NCBI GenBank assembly: GCA_027475525.1
Contig: JAMWFC010000090.1
Span: 930,001-994,000, forward strand
DNA length: 64,000 nucleotides
Direction of reading: 5' to 3'
Source: Macrolepiota albuminosa
Lineage: Eukaryota > Basidiomycota > Agaricomycetes > Agaricales > Agaricaceae
Shown: in pieces, positions 56,553 to 64,000 of the stretch
How positions within the stretch are numbered: position 1 is the stretch's first letter
Layout of the letters: every line of letters starts with the position of its first letter
Translations under genes and position numbers: made by a program
The notes under the pieces: generated by a model
Databases searched by the model: none
Seen by the model: the letters and a program-made list of their open reading frames with translations, nothing else
Told to the model about the DNA's origin: nothing

Positions 56553-59500
56553 TCATTTAAATTTATCAATTGCCATCGAGGCCAATTCCTGCCACATGGC
56601 CACCTTTTTGTGGGCATATGACTGGAGACCTCTTTTCTTCACTGACATACCACGCTTCGACCAAATATCTGCCTGGTTGAAGAAATACCGAACTGTCCAC
56701 TCCATTTCACTCATGACAAGCTGACATTCCTCTGTCCATCTGTTGCGTTGTGCTCTAGCACGTAGATAATGAACATGATTAACTGAAGAGATATGTTCAT
56801 GAACAGATGTAATGATAATGGAAATGTTAACAAAAGGACTCACATTCAGAAATAGTTGCAGATTCATTTTCTGTATCAGAATTAGAGTGCCATATCCAAG
56901 ATACCTTGATCCTTGATGAACCAGGAATATTGGAATCTTGTATAGCTGTGCTTGCATTCAAATCTGCTTTTTGTAGAACCAGATACTTTCTCTGAATGCT
57001 TGGGTCTAATCCTAGTTGCACCAGAGCACTGCAGCATTGTGTATAGGCATGAGCCTTCACTAGAATTGAGGCCTGAGATTTTTGAAGAGATGCACAAGCT
57101 CGAGTTTTCACATTCTTGCTTGAGGCAACCCAGACAATGTGAGAATATAGGAATGATTTCTCTGCAATGAATTCCTGAAGGGCTTGTAAAAGCCTTTCAA
57201 TTTGAATCAAGCACAGATTGCACTCTATCATTGTTAATAGTGAGACATTACCTATGATTACAGATAGGAAGGAGATTTCAAAATTATCTTCTGGAATAAC
57301 TGCATCTGTTGGTCCAAGGTTATCTGCCAGCAGTACCAGCAGATCCGCTAATTGTCTATCTTTTGCCATTTCATTGTTGTTAAAGGCTCTGGAAACTTAA
57401 TTTGGTTTCAGGGGGGCAATCCACCTTCTACTAGCAATAAACCTGCTCCTGTCTTGAAAAGCAGCAAGGACATTGGATCAAACCCTTAATAGTTCTCTTT
57501 CTGCCTCAATCTTTTGCCAATCATCATTGCTTGTATGCCGATTCAAGCAGCAAATCTGGTTTTAAATTGCAATTCTGAGCTTTTAATTAGTGAGATAGGT
57601 TGGGCTATCAGCAATACACCTTACTGCTGCTCCTCAATGTCAAAGGCAAGTTAAATCCAGAAGGAATGAATATTTGTTACTGCAATATCCGTTGAATAGT
57701 TTCCACTGTCTGCTGCTATTTGGTCTTCACTTGCATTATTGAAGGTTATTGTACGAGCTTTGAGAATATCCATTGCTTTATGGTTTCCCTCCTCTCTGAG
57801 CCTTTCTGCCTTAACTATTCCAGCTTCTCAGCTTATTAGTAAATCTGTTGATATTTTGATAGATTGCTTGGTGAAATATTGAATAGCTGCACATAGAAAT
57901 GGAACCATGTCAAGCAGTTTCTTCCAGTTTGAGTCACATATATAATCATCAAGGATTTCTGCTCAATATGCTAAGATAGCCATATGGGCCATCTATGAGA
58001 CTTCATTTAGTGTAAACTAGAGACTTTCAATTATCTTCCTATCCAAATGACTGGCCTCGGGAATGAAGAACAAGTCAAAGCGAAAAAAACAATTCTCCTT
58101 ATGCCCATGAACATGAAGAAGTCCTATTGCAAAGTCCACAATTATCTGGCAAGACTTCTCTGGCCTCAGCAAGCCATTCAGAAAATTTGACACACCACTA
58201 GCATGCTATGTTATATACCAGTAGAAGACACTGAATTCCATCCATATTGGTCGTCTTAACTGCCCATGTGATGGAAAAGTCTGTATAAACCTGGCCTTCA
58301 CCATGGGTCAAGTTTGTTACACTATTAGGAGCAAAGCAGCCATGTCATGTACATGCCGTTGCAACGATACCAGTAATGTTGCATGACTTGTTCATTATCA
58401 GGGCCTTTTCAATAGCTTTGAATATATTTTTACAAGCTGCTTCCTGGACAGACGGAGGTCCAGCAGACAGCCAATGAGTCCATCATTAAAGAATGATTGA
58501 ACTTCCACCAGATAGAATCTTCTTCTCAGTTGGATAAAAGATTGACTCCTGGCTGAGGGCAAGTTGAACAGAATATTGCAAGTTTACCATGGTCCAGCAA
58601 TGCCTCAATTTATCATGTCTAAAGCCTGCCTGCCCACTTCAACTTCTTCAGCCACCACCATGAATGAGAAATTTGTTATAGCTCACAGTAAAAGTTATTC
58701 GCCTCACTAGAAGATGCAATTGGAGAAGTTATTCTTGCAATTTTCTGTCAGTACTGGTAGGCAGATGCTTTACACTCTAGATTTGTCAAATGAAAATCAT
58801 CCAGCACAGCTATTGTAAAATATTTTTGTGTCTGATCAAATGTACTGGGGACCAGCCTGTGAGCAGATAGTATCCTCCACCAAGACATCCATCCCAGAAT
58901 ACTCATATGAAATGACAATGATGTAGTGTACTCCAGTTGTGTGAACAATCCGTTGTATTGGATTCCCAAAATAATCATACATGTCCATACAGAATCCATT
59001 TATGGCTGGCTGATCTTCTGAAATATCTTCTATTGGCACATTATTCTTTGGTTCCTGTTGCTCTTCCTCTTCCATGATTTGATCAAGGCTGGCATCCTGA
59101 AGTCTGCTCAGGAAATCTGAAATTATGGACAGATGCGCTGCCAGATGTCCTGAGTTGCTATCCACTGATAGAAGTTCAACATCCAGTTGATATTTGAGTT
59201 GTAGAAATTCTTGCTCCTGAATGTCCTTTTTTCGCTCATAGTCCTCAAGGGCCCTGACCCTGACCTTTCCTTGATGACAGTTTGCATACAATGAATTGTG
59301 TTGGATATAAAAATCCTCTCTAGTATCCAACATATTCATTGGTTGGAAATACCTACCATTCCATACTTCAAGTCAGAAAAATGGGTTGAAGTTGTGTGTG
59401 TGGCAGAAACATCTGCAACAGATTCTTGACCTAATGCAATCACAGCATTGCTATCATGCAAAGTAATAGTCGGGACAAGCAAGGCAATCAGTAACATCAT

Positions 59501-59830
59501 CTATTGATTCACGACTAAGCAATCCATTGAGCAACTGTGGAACATGGTTGATGAAGTCGTTAAGATAATCTGCCTGTGTCTATGTATGAACTTGAATAAT
59601 TTGCTCTCAATAATAGCATACATTCAAATCACCTTTACATGCCTTATGGATACAGGCATTATATCATCTACATCATCTACCGTTGGATTATTGTCTAAAT
59701 ATGCAAAGTGATCATCATCTGAAAATGCCGCAGATAGTACACTAGTTACAATGGGAACAGGATTCAGTTGTAGCCATTGTGTTATGAGGACTGACAACTC
59801 TCATGTGTTTTGAGTGAGTCATGTCCTTTC
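56553..59830 (-). pseudogene. KDZ transposase with CxC2-like Cys cluster (dead)
   Basis: Minus-strand order: TQADYLNDFINHVPQLLNG, Cys cluster with CCDCIRSRICCRCF and HTHNFNPFF (about 59600-59345), RVRALEDYERKKDIQEQEF, QIMEEEEQQE, then the core: GCFAPNSVTNLTHGEGQVYT, VYNIAC (58201-58218), LLHVHGHKENCFFRF (HVHGH at 58101-58115), AEILDDYICDSNWKKLLDMV, and the end QALQEFIAEKSFLYSHIVWV, DLNASTAIQDSNIPGSSRIK and RARAQRNRWTEE with EMEWTVRYFFNQADIW. A 61-bp intron fits at 56783-56843. KDZ enzymes have an RNase H fold. The conserved Asp of Y-D-I-A-C is Asn here and the G-E before E-S-L is R-K; stops occur. The enzyme is dead. Coordinates at the 5' side are approximate. Confidence 0.85.
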
Positions 59831-60106
59831 CTCAGCAAATGGGATGAGGTTCCTTTGCCTGATGACTGTTGTTTTTGGTCACTTGCATTTCTTCAGAGAG
59901 TTCAGGTTCATAATCAAATATCTATGGCCAGGACCTAGCCATTATATTGGAAATCTAATAAAACCGCTCATTGATATTGGCAATATGCCCCAATTTAGAT
60001 GGGCTGATACCAGTGGATAGTGGGCACTGAATAGAAATATATATTTTATCATGTGATCCTTTAGTTGAAAACTGTGTGGTTGCAGAAAATTATATTGTCT
60101 ACAAAT
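59831..60106. other. Intergenic region between divergent genes
   Basis: About 280 bp between the KDZ frame (minus) and the gene at 60107 (plus). It could hold a shared promoter. I see no clear TATA pair. The ORF at 59814-60020 is not supported. Confidence 0.35.
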
Positions 60107-60869
60107 ATGTCTGCCCTCCTGCAACCATCTGAACCAATATTTACAGAAGAAGAAAGATTTATCTTTAAACCATACAAGGAACTCTACCACTCCTCAACTA
60201 CTCCCCAAGCTCAGACTGCTATCTTAAAGGATAAAATCCTAATGGATATCTTCAACTACTGGGCCACTAAGGAGACAGAGCCAAAGACAGAGGAAGAGTG
60301 GGCAGAAAGAATCAAAGTAGGTAGAGCAATTCATTGCAAAGAACTAGACATCATTTGCTTGAATAAAAGGTTGTCCAGTATATCAAGAATTGTTGGTGCC
60401 CTTATTACCAGCATAAAGATCCAAAGATGCTTCTGAAAACTTCACTGCAAGATGTTGTCTGGCAAACAATGGCAAAGGAGATAAATGAGAAGATCCAGAA
60501 CTTGTTGAGAGGTAAGGATCACAATGCCTTGGGATTGGATGCATTTGCACAATATAATGTGGCTGTCAAAAATGTTATGCATCAACTCATACTACAGGAA
60601 GAAAGTTGTTTACAGAAGATGGCAGCAGAATGGAGCAAAAAGGAAATTCACCAGAAATTTAGTGCAAGTTGGTACTTCTTCCATCCCCTATCTGTCCCCT
60701 ATTTGTTGTATATCTATCTGCTTAATTCCGCTTTCTAATCGTTGTCTCTCCAGAAAGACCTGAAAGCACGGTTTGAAGTATGTGAACAAGGCAGATGTGC
60801 TTTGATTTAGAGAGATGGGCATGTTGAGTTGGACTGTTGTTGGTTGGTATGCAGATGAAGGCATGACTA

Positions 60870-61023
60870 TTAGAATGTATATGGTGCCATCATTCTTTAA
60901 ACAATTTTGACACCAATTATAGTCATGACAATATGTCATACTTGATTTAGAATGTATATGGTGCCATCATTCTTTAAACAATTTTGACACCAATTATAGT
61001 CATGACAATATGTCATACTTGAT
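60870..61023. repeat. 77-bp tandem duplication M
   Basis: 60870-60946 repeated exactly at 60947-61023 in the gene divergent from KDZ. Confidence 0.95.
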
Positions 61024-62256
61024 CTATGCTAACCAACCTACCTTTCAAGACTCCTTTCCTGACCTTGTTAGTGACCTCAACAAGAAGATGATGGATTACA
61101 TGTCTGCTCTTCTTGGTAGAGACATGCCGTCTAACATGCAACTCTATGATTTGACTCCTCCTATCCTTACATGCCATGACCTCATCCTTGATCTGGATAG
61201 GGATGGATTTCCAATATTACCAGCAGATCCAGAACCAAATATATTTCAAACTCAGGCAGAATTGGAAATGCTTGTCTGGGTCTGGAACTATCTAAATACT
61301 TATTACAGTGAATCCTAGTTTTCTCCACCTTTGCTCATCATCTGATTAATCCATCAGAAATTGCATCTGGTTACTGGTATAAATCTGCTCCTTACAAGGC
61401 AGTGAGGACCAATAATCAGCAATTCATACATTTCAAGGTATCTTTCAGAGTGTCTGATATTTCAAAATCCCTATAATCTTAATTGGCCTGAGCTATTGTG
61501 TCTGCTGACCTTCTGGAGAGACCGTCAAGGACAGTATGGATCCGGTGACACCTTCTGCTAGATGGTTTATCTCAACCGTCACAAGCAGCCAGTAGCTGCT
61601 GAGTATGGCATCTGAGCTGATTATGAAAAAAATGTAGCAGCAGCAGCAGCACGTAAGGCTACATGCAAAAATAGAGGAAAAAATTGAAAACAGAGGCCAA
61701 CACCATCAGCAGTAGTCAATGGCAACAGTAGGACCATTGCTAATGATGAAGCTACTGATGGCGGATCTGCTTTAGTCACCAGATCTGCAGCCAACTTGGA
61801 GTAGCAACTGAGGCCTACACTTTTCCTGTTACCTAGTGTACCACACACACTACTGCCTGACTTACAGGAGGAACCTCCTGTTTTGTGCTTATCACACACT
61901 CCACAGCCTCAGCACCACAACAGATTCATGGTTCACAATAATTCCTAACCAAGCTTCCGCTCATAACAAGTCTACTCATAACAAATCCACTCATGACAAA
62001 TGTGGTGATGATACAGCAGTGGTAGATGCCACTACCATTCACCTCTTACAACAAAGAGGATGGAGCCATCCAGACCCTGCAATTAATAGCCTTAGTAATG
62101 GTTCCCCTAGATATAGAGTGTCAAGAAGGGTGCTCAACATTCTTCAAGATGAGGACAATGACCAATTTGAAGGTGAGGGAAGGCTGGCATTACAAAACCA
62201 AAAGAAGTGCAAGGCATTGCCTAACCAATTGTCAACAAATTCCAAGCGACCCCGCA

Positions 62257-62410
62257 AGTCTCAAGCACAAATGTTACAGGAGGATGCAGCTCAATACATT
62301 GATATGTCTACACCAGCAAAAAGGAGTAGCAGCAGTCTCAAGTACAAATGTTACAGGAGGATGCAGCTCAATACATTGATATGTCTACACCAGCAAAAAG
62401 GAGTAGCAGC
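62257..62410. repeat. 77-bp tandem duplication N (one mismatch)
   Basis: 62257-62333 repeated at 62334-62410 with one difference (C at 62266, T at 62343). It is the only member of the class that is not exact. Confidence 0.93.
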
Positions 62411-62428
62411 TGCACTAAGGTCATTTGA

Positions 62429-62697
62429 CCAGTCTGCCATCATTGATGTGGGGAAGGGAGGAAAGTTACATTATATTTTTGTAAACTATAGTATTACAAA
62501 AATGTAGCAATGTCTATCATAACAAAAAAAAATATTGTGCAATAATAAACCATCTATCTTAAACCATCCATCTTCACTTGTCTTCTGTTGCCTTCTATCT
62601 CTCAGTAAGCTAACTGGATGATTGAGTCTGTTGCATTGGCAGCCAACTACTTTGAGAGTTGCTGCAAGCCTATCTTCTTAGGCCAAGGAGAGGGTCC
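62429..62697. other. Spacer with no gene
   Basis: Downstream of the plus-strand gene; contains an A run near 62523 and nothing else recognised. Confidence 0.5.
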
Positions 62698-63342
62698 TCA
62701 GCAGGGACTAGCAGAGAGATAGAAGATAGTTGAGGAGGTGACAGAGATGTTTGTGTGGAAGACATCATGAGGATGTTTGTTGAAGTGGAAACAGAGCAAC
62801 AGTAAGAGCAGATAAGTTAGCAGGAAGATGGGATTGGTCAGTGGCAAGGGCAGAGGTGTTACTAGTAGGAACAAATACATCAGCACTGGCAGGAGATTGG
62901 TCAGCAGTGGAGTTAGGAGTAGGTTCTTTCTTTTCAGCAATGGGTCCAAGTCCACTGTGCCCTGTTAGATGCACTGCCACATCAGAATAGATGGAGATGT
63001 GAAGTCCACTCTGCAAAGTGTTAACCATATCTCAATCATTGCAGATCTGCTCTTCTGTCTGACAGATCATCCATTGTGGTCTGCAAGCATCTCACCCACA
63101 AGAGAAACATTGGTTTGCAGGGTTTCTATGCAGCCACTAAGCATGTCAACTTGAGTGTGGTAGCAACAGAAGAAGTCCTCAATACGCAGTAATCAGCTCT
63201 CCTCAGCCATGAAAAACCCATCCCACACCTGCATCCCAACATTCCACAATGCTTCCTGGAACCCATTCTCCATCCTGTCCAAATAGCTCTCTACCCTTGC
63301 CATCACACCAGCCCCAATGTTCTCACTGTGACTAGACTCCAT
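62698..63342 (-). pseudogene. Unknown coding remnant, minus strand
   Basis: From ATG at 63342: SHSENIGAGVMARVESYLDR, then MENGFQEALWNVGMQVWDGF and FMAEES, stop, then VDMLSGCIETLQTNVSLVGE. A shifted frame gives LQSGLHISIYSDVAVHLTGH and a Ser/Thr/Ala-rich tail (DQSPASADVFVPTSNTSALA). Helical, without motifs I recognise. It converges on the gene at 60107-62428. Likely a TE-associated ORF; the family is unknown. Confidence 0.4.
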
Positions 63343-64000
63343 TGCCTACTTCTTGCCCTTTTCCTTGACCAAAAGAGGATCCACTAAACAGTTGGAGATC
63401 GATGGTTGGGATGGACAGACGGACAGTTTTAATGGTCCCATAATTGGACTGGCTAGTTTATCTGCTAACTATTGGTTAGCTATTTGAGCAGGAAAGAGTT
63501 TCATACCATCATCACTCAATTGTCACTGACTTCAGTGGTTTTTTCCTCTTTCCTTTGTTGCCAGGCTTAATAGTTTTCTTGACAATCATTAGGCTGCATG
63601 TTCATTTGCAAATGAGCTAGCAGAGATCACATGCAGTGCTGCCCTTTGTCCTGACACACTGTAGCCAGTTACTTGCACAATATTGGCCAGGGGGATTGAT
63701 ATGCTGACCATCACAATGAGGTACTATCTTCAGATATCTCAGAGTAGGGCATCACAATAGTACATGCCATACGTTGTATGGGAGCTCGCATTGTGCCATA
63801 TCATACATGTCCAGCAGGGTCCACTACACTGTAGCAGAGCAGTCTCCACAGTGCTATAGAATACAGAGCTGCAAACATGTTACAATGTGCTGTATAACAC
63901 AGTCCAGTGGATCGATAAAAGACAGGTATATACATGCATATACAGGCCTGGCAGATGCCAGCAGACACTAGTGGACATCAATATGTGTCAGCGGCCACTA
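63343..64000. other. Right edge, no gene seen
   Basis: The stretch at 63750-63827 is related (roughly 70 percent by eye) to 41671-41747, sharing ACATGTCCAGCAG and a CATA-rich palindromic block. It is probably an old dispersed repeat. Nothing else is recognised to the end of the window. Confidence 0.45.

Larger units (their letters stand above)
60107..62428 (+). pseudogene. Unknown gene divergent from the KDZ transposase
   Basis: Start at MSALLQPSEPIFTEEERFIF (ATG 60107), then KPYKELYHSSTTPQAQTAIL and LMDIFNYWATKETEPKTEEE. Next LQDVVWQTMAKEINEKIQNL and FAQYNVAVKNVMHQLILQEE up to a likely intron at 60672-60753, then a broken part with stops, then YDLTPPILTCHDLILDLDRD and GFPILPADPEPNIFQTQAEL (61010-61318). 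The C-terminal part QDEDNDQFEGEGRLALQNQK and MSTPAKRSSS is basic, with a stop at 62426-62428. Duplications M and N break it. The layout resembles uncharacterised multi-copy agaric proteins I recall. No catalytic motif seen; possibly a KDZ element partner. Confidence 0.5.

Noticed and set aside
54800..63400. TET/JBP dioxygenase gene expected beside KDZ
   Set aside because: No H-x-D...H pattern or typical context was found in the readable frames; only a profile search could exclude it.
1..64000. CRISPR arrays, operons or bacterial ribosome binding sites
   Set aside because: No regularly spaced short repeats with unique spacers; gene structure and TE content are eukaryotic.

Overview
The window reads as nuclear DNA of a filamentous basidiomycete, most likely an Agaricomycete. 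Evidence: short GT-AG introns (about 45-80 bp), agaric-type Ty3/gypsy polyproteins, a KDZ transposase with its CxC2-like cysteine cluster, a Helitron with Rep and PIF1 domains, and one secreted FAD-linked oxidoreductase split into 11 exons. There is no sign of operons, ribosome binding sites, rRNA or CRISPR. Apart from the oxidoreductase (46195-48223), almost everything is transposable-element (TE) DNA, mostly dead and deeply nested. LTR-A, LTR-B, LTR-C and G1-G6 are my own working names.

Layout. 1-12480: minus-strand Ty3/gypsy chromovirus G2 (3' LTR edge, two accessory ORFs, chromodomain, integrase, RNase H, RT, protease, gag), split by solo LTR-A (6834-8427), itself split by solo LTR-B (6950-7467). 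13300-16260: minus-strand gypsy remnant G3 with a second LTR-B (13951-14468). 16384-32869: plus-strand gypsy G1, inserted into an older copy of its own LTR and carrying a solo LTR-A, a Tc1/mariner element, a solo LTR-C, an antisense ORF block and a second Tc1 copy in its 3' LTR. 33668-34363: inverted LTR-C copy; then a gag fragment (G6). About 34727-41450: a nearly complete Helitron. 41640-44130: gypsy remnant G4. 44160-48223: the least TE-like segment, with a MITE-like element and the oxidoreductase. 48224-50517: AT-rich, no gene seen. 50518-53145: Helitron tail relic, then LTR-A holding LTR-B holding LTR-C. 53146-54233: diverged tandem repeat and second MITE-like copy. 54815-63342: dead KDZ transposase with an unknown divergent neighbour gene and two further coding remnants.

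Two patterns run through the window. First, 14 tandem duplications of period exactly 77 bp lie in unrelated sequences. Subtracting them gives both Tc1 copies the same length (1606 bp) and brings LTR-C copies to 750 and 754 bp. This looks like an assembly artefact (de Bruijn k = 77) and not biology. Second, TE damage is dominated by C-to-T and G-to-A transitions, as expected from RIP-like mutation or deamination of methylated CpG.

Functionally the window holds one plausible host enzyme, one near-intact Helitron, and TE debris. The least understood parts are the accessory ORFs of G2, the antisense ORFs of G1, the KDZ neighbour gene, and the four-site terminal repeats of the Tc1 family.
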